A stretch of DNA of 64,000 bases from Elusimicrobiales bacterium. Its GTDB lineage: Bacteria; Elusimicrobiota; Elusimicrobia; Elusimicrobiales; UBA9959. Within the stretch, counting starts at the first letter, position 1. The number at the start of each line of letters is the position of its first letter. Below, in pieces: positions 28,106 to 37,800 of the stretch. The DNA is taken from the NCBI GenBank assembly GCA_026419335.1, contig JANZZP010000041.1:57578-121577 (forward strand), read 5' to 3'. Under the pieces are notes generated by a model. That model saw nothing but the letters and a program-made list of their open reading frames with translations. It ran no database searches and was not told the origin of the DNA. The translations under genes and the position numbers were made by a program.

Positions 28106-29017
28106 CTAATTTTTTAAGGCATTTTTAATATTTCTAAAATATTCTCTAGTATAGTCTATATCTTTTTTTATTTGTTGTATTAATAAACTCACATTATCAA
28201 ATTTTTTTTCATCTCTTATTTTATTAAAAAACGAAATTAATACTTTTTCTCCATATATATCTTCACTAAAATCTAAAATATGTACCTCACATATAATTTC
28301 ATTACCAAGAGTCTTAAGTGTGGGTCTTTTACCTATACTTGCTACCCCTTTAAAGTGTTTTCCTTTTAAAAAAACATCTACAATAAAAATTCCTAATGGA
28401 AGTAACTTCCTTTCATCTATTTCAAGATTAGCAGTAGGATATCCAAGTTTTTTACCAATTCCTGCACCTTTTTTTACTATTCCTTCTAATGTATAAAATC
28501 TACCAAGTAATTTATTCACATGTTCAATCATACCTTTTTTTAAAAACTCTCTTATTAGTGATGAAGATATCTTATGATTATAATATTTAACAAAATCTAC
28601 TAATGAAATATTAAAAGACATTTCTAATGAAAAATCTTTCAACCACTCAATGTTACCTTCTCTATTATAACCAACAGCAAAATCTCGTCCCACTACTATA
28701 TCTGAAACCTTATAGCGTGAAAATACAAACTTTCTAAAAAAATCCCTTGGAGACATTAAATGAATTTTTTCATTAAACTCAATTGGTACTATTATATCTA
28801 CACCATATTCTTTTATTATTGAAATTCTTTCTATCGGAAGAGTTATAAGATTATTTTTAAATTCGCTTCTAAGATAAAGTTTAGGTGGAACTTCGAAAAA
28901 TAAAATAGCTGTTTCAATTTTTTTTATGAGAGATATTTCTCTCATTTTTTCTATTATTAGTTGATGCCCTAGATGAACACCATCATAACTTCCAATACTT
29001 AATATTATCTCTTTCAT
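28106..29017 (-). CDS. ribF: Bifunctional riboflavin kinase / FAD synthetase
   Basis: RibF phosphorylates riboflavin to FMN and adenylylates FMN to FAD. The N-terminal nucleotidyltransferase domain has SIGSYDGVHLGHQ; the Ser-Tyr replaces the commoner Gly-Asn-Phe or Gly-Thr-Phe. The ISSSLIREFLKKG segment follows. The C-terminal kinase domain has GKKLGYPTANLEID. The length of 303 is typical. It overlaps truB by four bases, in the widespread truB-ribF arrangement, and supplies FMN/FAD for the complex I and ETF encoded elsewhere in the window. Confidence 0.95.
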   Translation of the reverse strand: MKEIILSIGSYDGVHLGHQLIIEKMREISLIKKIETAILFFEVPPKLYLRSEFKNNLITLPIERISIIKEYGVDIIVPIEFNEKIHLMSPRDFFRKFVFSRYKVSDIVVGRDFAVGYNREGNIEWLKDFSLEMSFNISLVDFVKYYNHKISSSLIREFLKKGMIEHVNKLLGRFYTLEGIVKKGAGIGKKLGYPTANLEIDERKLLPLGIFIVDVFLKGKHFKGVASIGKRPTLKTLGNEIICEVHILDFSEDIYGEKVLISFFNKIRDEKKFDNVSLLIQQIKKDIDYTREYFRNIKNALKN

Positions 29018-29727
29018 TTTATAATAAGTTTATAAGCATCATTCAAATTCATCTTTTTAAAATCATCTATTTTTACTGCGTCATCAACATCCCACTGCCC
29101 AATAGATATTCTCCTCAAAACACCAAGAGTCCCACCGCAACCAAGCATCTCTCCAATTTCATATGCTATTGACCTTATATAGGTACCACTCGAACACCTT
29201 ATTTTAAAATCAATAATACCATTATTATAATTCCAATTAAGCCACTTAATTCTTACCGTCCTTTTAATTGATGGAACTTTTCTATTTTTTCTTGCAAGTC
29301 TATATAAAGTTTGACCTTTATATTTTACAGCAGAATAAGGAGGAACAGCTTGAGTAACAGTACCATCAAACAATGATATCGCTGATTTAACATTAGAAAA
29401 AGATATATTATTAATATTATCAACTTTCCTTAAAACTTTTCCATCCATATCCCAGGTATCAGTAGTAATTCCAAGAACAATCTTCCCTTCATATACCTTA
29501 TCAAGTATTTGAAATTTTTGTTGCTTTGAAGTATAAGAACCCAAAAGTATTATCAAAAGTCCACTAGCTAGAGGGTCTAAAGTACCAGCATGCCCTACCC
29601 TTCTTATAGTGAACTTCTCCCTAATTAAATCAACTACATCATGAGAAGTAATTCCCTGTGGTTTATCAAATAAAATTAATCCTTCAATCTGGGCTATCCA
29701 TTGTTTTTTATTTTTTTTATTAAGCAT
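29014..29727 (-). CDS. truB: tRNA pseudouridine(55) synthase
   Basis: TruB makes pseudouridine 55 in the T-loop of tRNAs. The catalytic Asp lies in GHAGTLDPLASGLL, and the N-terminal ILFDKPQGITSHDVV is conserved, as is CSSGTYIRSIAYEIG. At 237 residues it lacks most or all of the C-terminal PUA-like region found in many homologues (about 290-310). The gene overlaps nrnA by 34 bases and ribF by four. Confidence 0.95.
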   Translation of the reverse strand: MLNKKNKKQWIAQIEGLILFDKPQGITSHDVVDLIREKFTIRRVGHAGTLDPLASGLLIILLGSYTSKQQKFQILDKVYEGKIVLGITTDTWDMDGKVLRKVDNINNISFSNVKSAISLFDGTVTQAVPPYSAVKYKGQTLYRLARKNRKVPSIKRTVRIKWLNWNYNNGIIDFKIRCSSGTYIRSIAYEIGEMLGCGGTLGVLRRISIGQWDVDDAVKIDDFKKMNLNDAYKLIIK

Positions 29728-30677
29728 TTTTTTACCTTTTTTATTAACTCTTCAATATTTTTAACTCTATTTTTGGAAATTTTAAAACCACTAGCATTTT
29801 TATGACCTCCACCACCAAATTCTAATGCTACCAGTCCAACATCAATATCATCTTTTGATCTAAAAGTAACACTATATTTTTCTAAATCTTCTTTTATGAG
29901 TATAGTTACTTTTGTTTCTGGAATCATCATAGGATAATTAATAATATTTTCTGTATCTGAAAAATCAGCAGAAAATTTTTTAAAATCTTCTTCTTTTATA
30001 TTCATAATTGCAATTCCATTACTAAACTCAAGACTTGAAAGTGCTACTCCAAGAAGTTTAAGATTTCTATATGTAGTTGTAGCAAAAAAATTTTCATTTA
30101 ATTTTTGAAAATTAAACTTATGCTTAATAAGTTCTCCAGCAACTTTTAAAGTTTCTGGTAATGTTTGGCTATATTGAAATCTACCTGTATCAGTTATAAT
30201 ACCACAATATAGGTTTATAGCCATAGTTTTTGTTATGTTAAAATTCATTTCTTTTAAAATATACCATATAATTTCAGAAGTTGATGGATAGTGTGGATAT
30301 ATTATATTTATATTCCCATATCTTTTTGCAGTTTTATGATGGTCTATATTAACAATAGCTTTATATTTAAATTTAGTTATATCAATACCAGATCTCTGAG
30401 GAGTAGAACACTCAAAAAAAACTATTACATCGTAATTATATTCAGTCAAATTATTTTTTATTTTATCTACATATGGTAAAACTAATAAATTCTCAGATAA
30501 TCTATCAGATGAATAAAGATAAACTTTTTTACCTAATCTTTTCAAAAACTCATAAAAACAAAGCATACTTCCACATGAATCAGCATCTGGAATTGTATGG
30601 AGAGTTAGAAAAAAAGTATTTGAGTTTTTTAATAAATTACTTAGTTTCGGGATTTCCTTTATCTTTGAAAGAATCAT
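29694..30677 (-). CDS. nrnA: DHH-family oligoribonuclease / pAp phosphatase (NrnA-like)
   Basis: These enzymes degrade nanoRNAs or cyclic dinucleotides and hydrolyse pAp. The 327-residue protein has the DHH domain (LTLHTIPDADSCGS at about 25-37, then FFEC and NIDHHKTA) and the DHHA1 domain with GGGGHKNASGF. The first motif reads PDAD where PDGD is common. A GGAG site supports the ATG at 30677, even though this makes a 41-base overlap with rbfA. The rbfA-nrnA-truB order is common in Gram-positives and several deep lineages. Confidence 0.93.
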   Translation of the reverse strand: MILSKIKEIPKLSNLLKNSNTFFLTLHTIPDADSCGSMLCFYEFLKRLGKKVYLYSSDRLSENLLVLPYVDKIKNNLTEYNYDVIVFFECSTPQRSGIDITKFKYKAIVNIDHHKTAKRYGNINIIYPHYPSTSEIIWYILKEMNFNITKTMAINLYCGIITDTGRFQYSQTLPETLKVAGELIKHKFNFQKLNENFFATTTYRNLKLLGVALSSLEFSNGIAIMNIKEEDFKKFSADFSDTENIINYPMMIPETKVTILIKEDLEKYSVTFRSKDDIDVGLVALEFGGGGHKNASGFKISKNRVKNIEELIKKVKKCLIKKIKNNG

Positions 30678-31029
30678 ATTTCTCCAACTCTATCTTCTTA
30701 AAAATTTCCTCTATTTTACTTGCCTTAGTCGGTGTTTTATCATATTTGAACTGGATATTTGGCACAAATCTAGTTTTTACTCTTTTTCTAATTACAGTCT
30801 TTATTTCTGGTGTCAGTTCTTCTAAATAAGCAGTAATCTCTTCGATTTTCTGTTGATCATCATTATCACCAAAAAATGAATAATATACATCGACTCTTTT
30901 TCCTTCATCTATTATTTCTATATCTGTAATTGTTATTAAAGCGATTTCTTTCAAATCTTGTCTTTTCGATAAGGCAGCATTTATTTCATAAAGAAACGCA
31001 GATTTAAGTTTATCCTCTTTGAAATTCAT
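30637..31029 (-). CDS. rbfA: Ribosome-binding factor A
   Basis: RbfA is a KH-like 30S maturation factor needed for 16S 5' end processing and cold growth. The 130-residue protein has the family pattern: a short N-terminal helix, ALITITDIEIIDEGKRVDVYYSFFG-like beta strands (in parts) and a conserved RVKTRFVPNIQFKYD C-terminal strand. It overlaps infB by 20 bases and nrnA by 41. Its place between infB and nrnA/truB is the conserved one. Confidence 0.93.
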   Translation of the reverse strand: MNFKEDKLKSAFLYEINAALSKRQDLKEIALITITDIEIIDEGKRVDVYYSFFGDNDDQQKIEEITAYLEELTPEIKTVIRKRVKTRFVPNIQFKYDKTPTKASKIEEIFKKIELEKYDSFKDKGNPETK

Positions 31030-33373
31030 CTATTCTCCTGACTCTTTCTTCCTTAACATATGCTTCTATAATGTCACCTACTTCAAAATTTTTAAAACCA
31101 TCAACCATTATCCCACATTCATATCCTTTATCAACCTCTTTTACATCATCCTTAAATCTTTTAAGTCCAACTATCTTACCCTCTCCAATTATATCTCCAT
31201 TTCTAATAATTTTAGCAGAAGAATTTCTAGTAATCTTTCCATCAATAACCATACAACCACATACTTTACCAACAGATATTTCAAATATTTGTTTTATTTC
31301 AGCTTTTCCTATAACCATATCGACTATTTCTGGTTCAAGCATTCCATTTATAGCTGCTTTCATTTCATCAAAAAGTTCATATATTATCTTATAAATTCTT
31401 ATTTCAACTCCAAGTATTTTTGCTTTTTCTCTAACTTCATCTGATGCTTTTATATTAAATCCAAATATTATAGCATTTGATGCCTTTGCAAGAAGAACAT
31501 CTGATTCTGTTATATCTCCTATACCTGTATGGAGTATATGGATAGCAACCTCAGTATTTGAAAATTTTTCTAAACTATCTCTTATTGCTTGAAGTGAGCC
31601 ATAAACATCTGTCTTTATTATAATATTTAGTTTTTTAATTATTTTTTGATCTAATTGAGATTTAAGTGAAAGCAAAGAAATATTTTTCTGATGTAATATA
31701 TTATCCTTTCTTAATTGCTTTCTGTCTTGAGCAATTTGTCTTGCTATCTTTTCCGATTCAACAACTTTTAAAATATCACCTGGAACAGGAATTTCTTCAT
31801 TTATTCCCAAGATTTCAGCTGGAATACCAGGTGTTATCTCCGTAAGTCTTTCTCCTCTATCATTTATAAGTGCTCTAACCTTTCCAAAATCAGTTCCTAC
31901 AACAAAACTATCTCCTATCTTAATTTTACCTCTTGTTGCCACAACAGTCGCAACTACTCCTCTTTTTGAGTCTTTTTTCGCTTCAACAACTACTGCTGTA
32001 CCTTTTGCTTCATAATTACTTTTTAATTCCATTATTTCAGCTTGAAGAAGAATAATATCAACTAACTTATCAATATTCAATTTTTTCTTTGCAGAAATTT
32101 CAACCATTGGTACCTTGCCACCCCAATCTTCTGGAATAATCTCATAAGAAGCAAGTTGTTGTTTGATTTGGTTTGGATTAGCTTGGGGAAGATCTATTTT
32201 ATTTATTGCAACAATAATTGGAACGTTAGCAGCTTTAGCATGATTTATTGCCTCTATAGTTTGAGGCATAACACCATCAACAGCAGAAACAACAAGTACT
32301 ACTATATCTGTTATCTTAACTCCTTGAGCTCTCATTGCGGTAAATGCCTCATGTCCTGGTGTATCAAGCACAGTAATATTGCCTTTTGAAGTTCTAACCA
32401 TATATGCACCAATATGTTGAGTTATTTGTCCAGCTTCTGTATCAACTACGTTAGACTCTCTTAGGGCATCAAGTAAAGTAGTTTTACCATGATCCACATG
32501 ACCCATTATTGTAATGATAGGAGGTCGAGGTTTTAATTTGGTAGGTTCATCCTTTTCTTCTTCATCAGTTATTGCTGTATCTTCAAACATTGGCACAAAT
32601 TCAAGCTCATATCCATATTCTAGACTAATTAAAGCAGCGACATCTTCTTCTAATTTTTGGGTTATTGAAGCAAATATTCCATACCCCATTAACTTTTTTA
32701 TAAGATCCACAGGAGAAATTCCAAGTTTTTCTGCTAAGTCTCTTACAGTAAGAGATGTTGAAACTTTAAGTTTTTTATATTCTATACCTTCCTTTTTTTC
32801 TATTTTTGAAATATTATCTTTGTCAGAACTAACAACAGCTTCTTTTTTAATCACATCTTGTTTTGTTATATTCTGAGATGAAGAAGTTTTTTCTTGTTTT
32901 ATGTCTTTCTTTTTATGTTCTTGATTTTTTATCTTTGTAGGTTTTTGATCTTTTATCTCATAGGTTACAAAACCCTCTTCCGATGGAATAGAAGATTTTT
33001 CCTTCACAGCCTCAATCATAGCATCAATTTGTTGCTGCTTCGATGTGTCAGATTTAATATTAGTCGTTTCCTTGTCTTTTTTGATAGATTCATTTATCAA
33101 TTTTTTATCACTAGAAATAGCTTTAGTGGATTTGTTAGTGGTAGATTTTATATTGTTTCCTTCTTTTACAAGATTAGTCAAATCCTGTCCTTTATTGTCT
33201 TTTTGTAATTCTTCTTGTTGATTTTGCTGAATTTGATTAAGAGATGTCTGTTGTTTAGCTTTTAATTTTTCAAGAAAAGCTTTAGCTTTATTTTTATCTA
33301 TCTCAACCTTAGTCTTCTTTTTTCCTTTTATCTCATCTATTGACTTTTTTTTAATTTTATTATCTTCGCTCAT
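31010..33373 (-). CDS. infB: Translation initiation factor IF-2
   Basis: IF-2 is the GTPase that positions initiator tRNA and joins ribosomal subunits. The first 195 residues or so are a low-complexity Lys/Gln/Ser-rich linker. An IF2_N domain follows at about 205-255 (TVRDLAEKLGISPVDLIKKL). The G domain has GHVDHGKT at 291-298, DTPGHEAFT and NKIDLP. The C-terminal domains bind fMet-tRNA. The total of 787 residues is usual. An AAGGAG site precedes the ATG. Given the many predicted leaderless mRNAs here, IF-2 is of special interest as a factor that favours leaderless initiation in other bacteria. Confidence 0.97.
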   Translation of the reverse strand: MSEDNKIKKKSIDEIKGKKKTKVEIDKNKAKAFLEKLKAKQQTSLNQIQQNQQEELQKDNKGQDLTNLVKEGNNIKSTTNKSTKAISSDKKLINESIKKDKETTNIKSDTSKQQQIDAMIEAVKEKSSIPSEEGFVTYEIKDQKPTKIKNQEHKKKDIKQEKTSSSQNITKQDVIKKEAVVSSDKDNISKIEKKEGIEYKKLKVSTSLTVRDLAEKLGISPVDLIKKLMGYGIFASITQKLEEDVAALISLEYGYELEFVPMFEDTAITDEEEKDEPTKLKPRPPIITIMGHVDHGKTTLLDALRESNVVDTEAGQITQHIGAYMVRTSKGNITVLDTPGHEAFTAMRAQGVKITDIVVLVVSAVDGVMPQTIEAINHAKAANVPIIVAINKIDLPQANPNQIKQQLASYEIIPEDWGGKVPMVEISAKKKLNIDKLVDIILLQAEIMELKSNYEAKGTAVVVEAKKDSKRGVVATVVATRGKIKIGDSFVVGTDFGKVRALINDRGERLTEITPGIPAEILGINEEIPVPGDILKVVESEKIARQIAQDRKQLRKDNILHQKNISLLSLKSQLDQKIIKKLNIIIKTDVYGSLQAIRDSLEKFSNTEVAIHILHTGIGDITESDVLLAKASNAIIFGFNIKASDEVREKAKILGVEIRIYKIIYELFDEMKAAINGMLEPEIVDMVIGKAEIKQIFEISVGKVCGCMVIDGKITRNSSAKIIRNGDIIGEGKIVGLKRFKDDVKEVDKGYECGIMVDGFKNFEVGDIIEAYVKEERVRRIDEFQRG

Positions 33374-33427
33374 GGGGAAAACTCCTTAATTTATTTTATA
33401 AGAATATTTGCCTATTGTACTCCGTTT

Positions 33428-34705
33428 TTAACTATTTTTTTTATCTTCACTAGAAATATATTTTTTAGCTGCATCTAAAATTTTTTGAGCAGTCTTTTCT
33501 CCTATTCCAGATAAACTCGAAAGTTCTTCAATTTTTAAAGAAGCTATTTTCTGTATTGAGTTATATCCAACTTTAACAAGAGTTTCTGCAATTCTTTGGG
33601 TTATACCCTCTATTTCCATTAGTTTTTTTACTTGACTTCTGAAATTTTCTGTTGTTTCTTTTTCTTTCTGAGATTCTGATTTAACTTCAAAAGAATATCC
33701 TGTTAATTTTTCTACAAGCATCTTATTAACATTTTCTCTGCCCAAAGCAAGGTCAACTTGGTCATCTGGAACGACCACTATTGCTTTTTTGTTTACTTTA
33801 TCTATTGAAACAGAGCTTACTCTTGCGGGGGAAAATGCTTTAGCGATTATTTGAACTATATCTTCAGAATGAGGAATAAGATCTATCTTTTCATTAGCAA
33901 TTTCAGCCATTATTGCTTTAATTCTTGAACCTTTAACTCCAACACAAGCTCCAACTGGATCTATCTTAGAAGAATTGCTCTTTACTATTATTTTAGACCT
34001 AATACCTGGTTCTCTAACCATATTTACTATTTCTACTATTCCGTCATATATCTCAGGTATCTCATTTTGTAATATTGCTTTCAAAAACTCAGTAGATGCT
34101 CTAGAAAGAATTATTTGAGGCGTTTTATTCTTCTCAACTCTTTGAATTATAGCTTTAATTCTATCATTAACTGAATATTTTTCTCTTTTAATTTGTTCAG
34201 TATAAGGTAAAATAGCTTCAGCTTTACCTAAATTTATTAAAATATCACGATTGTTTATATGAGTCACAAGTCCGCTGACAATTTCTCCTACTCTTGGAGA
34301 AAATTCAGCATAAATTTTTTCCCTTTCAGAAATTCTTATTTTCTGTAATAAAGTTTGTTTTGCTATCTGAGATGCTATTCTTGAAAAATCTTCAACATCT
34401 ACAGGTATTCTAACTTTCTCTCCAATTTTTGCATCAGGTTTATATTTTTTAGCCTCTTCAACAGAAATTTCAAGTTCTTCAACTGCCACTTCATCAACTA
34501 CATCTTTGACAAAATATGCCTTCATCTCCGCAGTTTCATTGTTTATATCCGCTTCTATTTGAACTATTTTACCATAATATTTTCTAAGTGCAGTTACAAT
34601 TGAGTCGGCTATAGTTTTAAATATTTCTTCTCTTTTTATATTTTTATCCCTTTCAAGTTGCTCTATTATTGCCATGAATTCACTCTTTTTAAATGTCTTA
34701 TCCAT
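33428..34705 (-). CDS. nusA: Transcription termination/antitermination factor NusA
   Basis: NusA modulates pausing, termination and antitermination. The 425-residue protein has the N-terminal RNA polymerase-binding domain (1-125), an S1 domain (about 130-200), two KH domains (about 205-345, with GVKGSRIKAIMAEI and LALGRENVNKMLVEKLTGY) and a C-terminal helix-hairpin-helix segment (ITQRIAETLVKVGY and LSSLSGIGEKTAQKIL). That last segment resembles the acidic repeats of proteobacterial NusA. It lies between rimP and infB in the standard order with a strong ribosome-binding site. Confidence 0.96.
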   Translation of the reverse strand: MDKTFKKSEFMAIIEQLERDKNIKREEIFKTIADSIVTALRKYYGKIVQIEADINNETAEMKAYFVKDVVDEVAVEELEISVEEAKKYKPDAKIGEKVRIPVDVEDFSRIASQIAKQTLLQKIRISEREKIYAEFSPRVGEIVSGLVTHINNRDILINLGKAEAILPYTEQIKREKYSVNDRIKAIIQRVEKNKTPQIILSRASTEFLKAILQNEIPEIYDGIVEIVNMVREPGIRSKIIVKSNSSKIDPVGACVGVKGSRIKAIMAEIANEKIDLIPHSEDIVQIIAKAFSPARVSSVSIDKVNKKAIVVVPDDQVDLALGRENVNKMLVEKLTGYSFEVKSESQKEKETTENFRSQVKKLMEIEGITQRIAETLVKVGYNSIQKIASLKIEELSSLSGIGEKTAQKILDAAKKYISSEDKKNS

Positions 34706-34722
34706 AAAAACTCCCCTTTTTA

Positions 34723-35190
34723 TTAATAATTTTTTAAATCTTTAAGTATTTCATCATCACTTGGATTTAATCTTATTTCTTCTATGTCATCCATAGAAAA
34801 TTGCAAATCTTGAAATATAGCATTGCCATCTTTAAATGCAACTATTTTAGAATAATATATCCTACTACCGTTAATAGGCCTTTTGAGCATAATTTTAACT
34901 TCTTTCCCTTTAAATTTTTCAAAATCTTTAGGTTTCTTTATAATTCTATCAATACCAGGAGAAGAAATTTCAAGTACATAAGAAGAATCTATAATAGAAT
35001 TCATATCAATAAAAGCAGCAATTTTATCTGACCAAAGTTCACAATCTTTAAGGGTAATTCTTCCATCATCTTTATCTATAAAAATCTGTAAAGTTAAACT
35101 TTTACCCCTAAGTAACTTTATATCAACTATTTCAAAGCCACTATCTTTAAATAATGGTTCTAATTTTTTTTCAAGTTCTTCTACTTTCAT
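34723..35190 (-). CDS. rimP: Ribosome maturation factor RimP
   Basis: RimP assists 30S assembly. The 155-residue protein has the LTLQIFIDKDDGRITLKDCE-type block in its N-terminal domain and the conserved YVLEISSPGIDR motif, followed by a small SH3-like barrel. It is the first gene after the terminator that ends the upstream block, so it likely heads the rimP-nusA-infB-rbfA-nrnA-truB-ribF transcript. An AAGGGAAG ribosome-binding site precedes the ATG. The promoter was not identified with confidence. Confidence 0.94.
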   Translation of the reverse strand: MKVEELEKKLEPLFKDSGFEIVDIKLLRGKSLTLQIFIDKDDGRITLKDCELWSDKIAAFIDMNSIIDSSYVLEISSPGIDRIIKKPKDFEKFKGKEVKIMLKRPINGSRIYYSKIVAFKDGNAIFQDLQFSMDDIEEIRLNPSDDEILKDLKNY

Positions 35191-35204
35191 AAAAACTTCC
35201 CTTA

Positions 35205-35235
35205 TAATAAAAAAGTGGCTCTTTCAAGCCACTTT
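35205..35235 (-). terminator. Intrinsic terminator after the rpsB-to-nitrilase block
   Basis: On the minus strand a 9-bp perfect stem (arms at 35227-35235 and 35212-35220) with a six-base loop is followed by a run of T (complement of 35209-35214). It lies between the nitrilase stop (35299) and the rimP start (35190), so it separates the two long minus-strand transcripts. No comparable T-run follows on the plus strand, so it acts in one direction. Confidence 0.8.
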
Positions 35236-35298
35236 GGTTATTAAAAGGAGCTTATAATTTATATGATACAAAAAATAGACAAAAAATACAATAGGAAG

Positions 35299-36039
35299 CT
35301 ATTTGAAAGACTTTCTAAATGGAAAGTTATTTCTTATTTTATAAACCAACTCTGGATTTATATCCACTATACCTATTCCTTCTCTGGATTGAAAATCCAA
35401 TATAATGTCACCACTTGGTGAAAAACAAAGTGAATAACCTCTATATTCGTTACCATTTAAATCTTCTCCAACAGAATTTACACCTATAACATAAGCTTGA
35501 TTTTCAATAGCCCTCGCACACAATAAGTTTACCCAATGAGATATTCTAATATGGGGCCAGGCAGCGGTTACAACATAGAGCGTAGCACACGGAGAAAGTT
35601 TCCAAAAATTAATAGGAAATCTTAAATCAAAACATATAAATGGAGCAACCTTAAAACCTTCCATATCAAAAACTATTAATTCTCTACCTCTACGATAATA
35701 CTTATCTTCTTTTGCTATATGAAAAAGATTTATTTTAGAATATTGAGCTATCCTTCTGCCACTTCTATCTAAAGTTATAAATTTATTATATCTATTTTCA
35801 ACTCCACCAAATGAAACATTAACATGATATTTTTTAGCAATATTAATAAAAAAATTGATATCATCTTCTGTAAGTGTAGAAACTTTTAAATTATTTGTAT
35901 ATCCTGAAAGTGTCATTTCACAAAATATAATCCAATCAACACCTCTTATATCTGAAGAATCAAGCAATTTTGTTATTCTTGATTTATTAGTTTTTTTATC
36001 TTCCCACTTAGCTTTAAACTGAAACAGTCCTATCTTCAT
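35299..36039 (-). CDS. Carbon-nitrogen hydrolase (nitrilase superfamily)
   Basis: The protein hydrolyses a non-peptide C-N bond, most often an amide. The catalytic triad is intact: Glu41 (FCEMTLSGYT), Lys102 (YSKINLFH) and Cys136 (PFICFDLRFP). At 246 residues it is a single-domain enzyme; its DLRFP context resembles the omega-amidase (YafV/Nit2) branch, which deaminates alpha-ketoglutaramate, but the substrate is not certain. It is the last gene of the block and is followed by the terminator at 35205-35235. A GGAGG site precedes the ATG. Confidence 0.87.
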   Translation of the reverse strand: MKIGLFQFKAKWEDKKTNKSRITKLLDSSDIRGVDWIIFCEMTLSGYTNNLKVSTLTEDDINFFINIAKKYHVNVSFGGVENRYNKFITLDRSGRRIAQYSKINLFHIAKEDKYYRRGRELIVFDMEGFKVAPFICFDLRFPINFWKLSPCATLYVVTAAWPHIRISHWVNLLCARAIENQAYVIGVNSVGEDLNGNEYRGYSLCFSPSGDIILDFQSREGIGIVDINPELVYKIRNNFPFRKSFK

Positions 36040-36058
36040 AAGTAAATAACCTCCAATT

Positions 36059-37792
36059 TTATTTTAACATTGATTTTATTTCATGTATTAAAGAATTTAG
36101 ATTTTCTATTTTTATTTTATAAGGTTTATCCTCATTTCTTTTTTTAACCTCACATTCTCTATTTATAAGAGTTTTTTTACTTACAACAACTCTCCATGGT
36201 ATACCTATTAAATCACAATCATTAAATTTAACTCCAGGTCTTTCATCTCTATCATCCCATAAGACATCGATACCCGCAGTTATTAAGCTATTATATAAAT
36301 CATTTGTTATATTAAAGACTTCATTATCATTTTCAACATTTATTAAGTATACATGAAATGGAGCTATTTGAGGTGGCCAGATAATACCTTTATCATCATT
36401 ATTTTGCTCTATTGCAGCAGCAACAGTTCTAGAAACTCCTATACCATAACATCCCATCTCTATTACTTTCTTATTTTGATCTTTATCAAGATAATAACAT
36501 TCTAATTTTGATGAATATTTTGTTCCTAATTTAAATATTTGTCCTACTTCTATACCTCTTGTAAATCTAAAAATCTCACCACATTTTGGACATCTATCAT
36601 TTTCACTTACAATCTTTATATCTCCCCAAACATCAGGACTCCAATCTCTGGGATGATTAATATTTTTAAGATGAAAATCATCTCTATTTGCTCCAGATAT
36701 CCCATTCACAACACCTTTTAAATAATTATCAGCGACAATATAATCAATTTTCCTACTATTTTTCAAAGCAATATCTCTTATCCCTACAGGACCAGCAAAA
36801 CCAACTTTTCCACCAATTATTTCAGAATAATCTTGAGGAGTAAGTTTTTCAATTGACTGTAATTTAAGGATTCTTATAATCTTATCTTCATTTACTTCAT
36901 GATCACCTCTCACAAGAGCAAGTATAATTTTATCATCAGATTTATAAAACATAGTTTTTATAAATTTATTAGAAGGAATACCTGTAAATTTTGAAACATC
37001 ATTAACAGTGTATAAATCCGGAGTGGGGATATATTCAAGAGGTTTTTCTTCCTCTTTTCTTTCAAAAGAAATTTCCTTTACTTCTGCTCTCTCTATATTT
37101 GCCGAATATCCACATTTACAATAAGCAATTTCTGCTTCTCCTGTTGATGCTAAAACCATAAACTCATGAGAATAATTACCACCTATTGCACCTGTTGTTG
37201 CTTCAACTGCTCTAAAATTTAAACCACATCTTTTAAATATTTTGGAATAGCAATCATAAAGTTTATAATACCACTCAATACAATCCTTTTCATCAGCATG
37301 AAAAGAATAAGCATCTTTCATATAAAACTCTCTTGCTCTCATTACTCCAAATCTTGGACGTATTTCATCTCTAAATTTTAAACCAAACTGGTAGAGAAGT
37401 AATGGAAGTTCTCTATATGAAGTAATTTCTTTCCTAACTAAATCAGTTATCACTTCTTCTGCTGTCGGGGCAAAACAATATTCATTTTCTTTTCTATCTT
37501 TAATTCTCAGTAATTCTTTTCCATAAATATCCCATCTTCCAGTCCTTGTCCATAGTTCTTTGGGTTGTATTACCGGTAGCCAAACCTCGATTCCACCAAT
37601 TTTATCCATTTCCTCTCTTATAATATTTTCTACTTTTTTCAAAACTTTAAATCCCAAGGGAAGCCATTCATATATACCACTTACAAGTTTTCTTATCATG
37701 GAAGCTTTTATCATTAACTTTGCTGATATATTATCAGCATCTGATGGAGTTTCTCTAAGTGTATTTAAAAAATAACGCGTTCTCCGCATCAA
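36059..37792 (-). CDS. proS: Prolyl-tRNA synthetase (bacterial type)
   Basis: ProS charges tRNA-Pro. The 577-residue protein has the class II motifs (WLPVIQPKELW, then the motif 2 stretch with RDEIRPRFGVMRAREFYMKD) and, between motifs 2 and 3, the YbaK-like editing insertion at about residues 230-400 that removes mischarged Ala. Motif 3 is GCYGIGVSRTVAAAIE. This domain order identifies the bacterial rather than the archaeal/eukaryotic form. An AAGGGAGG site precedes the start, nine bases from ispG. Confidence 0.97.
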   Translation of the reverse strand: MMRRTRYFLNTLRETPSDADNISAKLMIKASMIRKLVSGIYEWLPLGFKVLKKVENIIREEMDKIGGIEVWLPVIQPKELWTRTGRWDIYGKELLRIKDRKENEYCFAPTAEEVITDLVRKEITSYRELPLLLYQFGLKFRDEIRPRFGVMRAREFYMKDAYSFHADEKDCIEWYYKLYDCYSKIFKRCGLNFRAVEATTGAIGGNYSHEFMVLASTGEAEIAYCKCGYSANIERAEVKEISFERKEEEKPLEYIPTPDLYTVNDVSKFTGIPSNKFIKTMFYKSDDKIILALVRGDHEVNEDKIIRILKLQSIEKLTPQDYSEIIGGKVGFAGPVGIRDIALKNSRKIDYIVADNYLKGVVNGISGANRDDFHLKNINHPRDWSPDVWGDIKIVSENDRCPKCGEIFRFTRGIEVGQIFKLGTKYSSKLECYYLDKDQNKKVIEMGCYGIGVSRTVAAAIEQNNDDKGIIWPPQIAPFHVYLINVENDNEVFNITNDLYNSLITAGIDVLWDDRDERPGVKFNDCDLIGIPWRVVVSKKTLINRECEVKKRNEDKPYKIKIENLNSLIHEIKSMLK

Positions 37793-37800
37793 TTCCTCCC

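Noticed and set aside
31019..33208. Several plus-strand ORFs of 77-141 codons opposite infB
   Set aside because: They are rich in Phe/Ser/Tyr/Ile, as expected from the complement of Lys/Glu-rich coding sequence, and the infB frame is fully conserved.
35263..35430. Short plus-strand ORF beginning ATG 35263 after an AAGGAG and TATAAT-like sequence
   Set aside because: Most of it is antisense to the conserved nitrilase gene, the peptide has no recognisable features, and no continuation exists.
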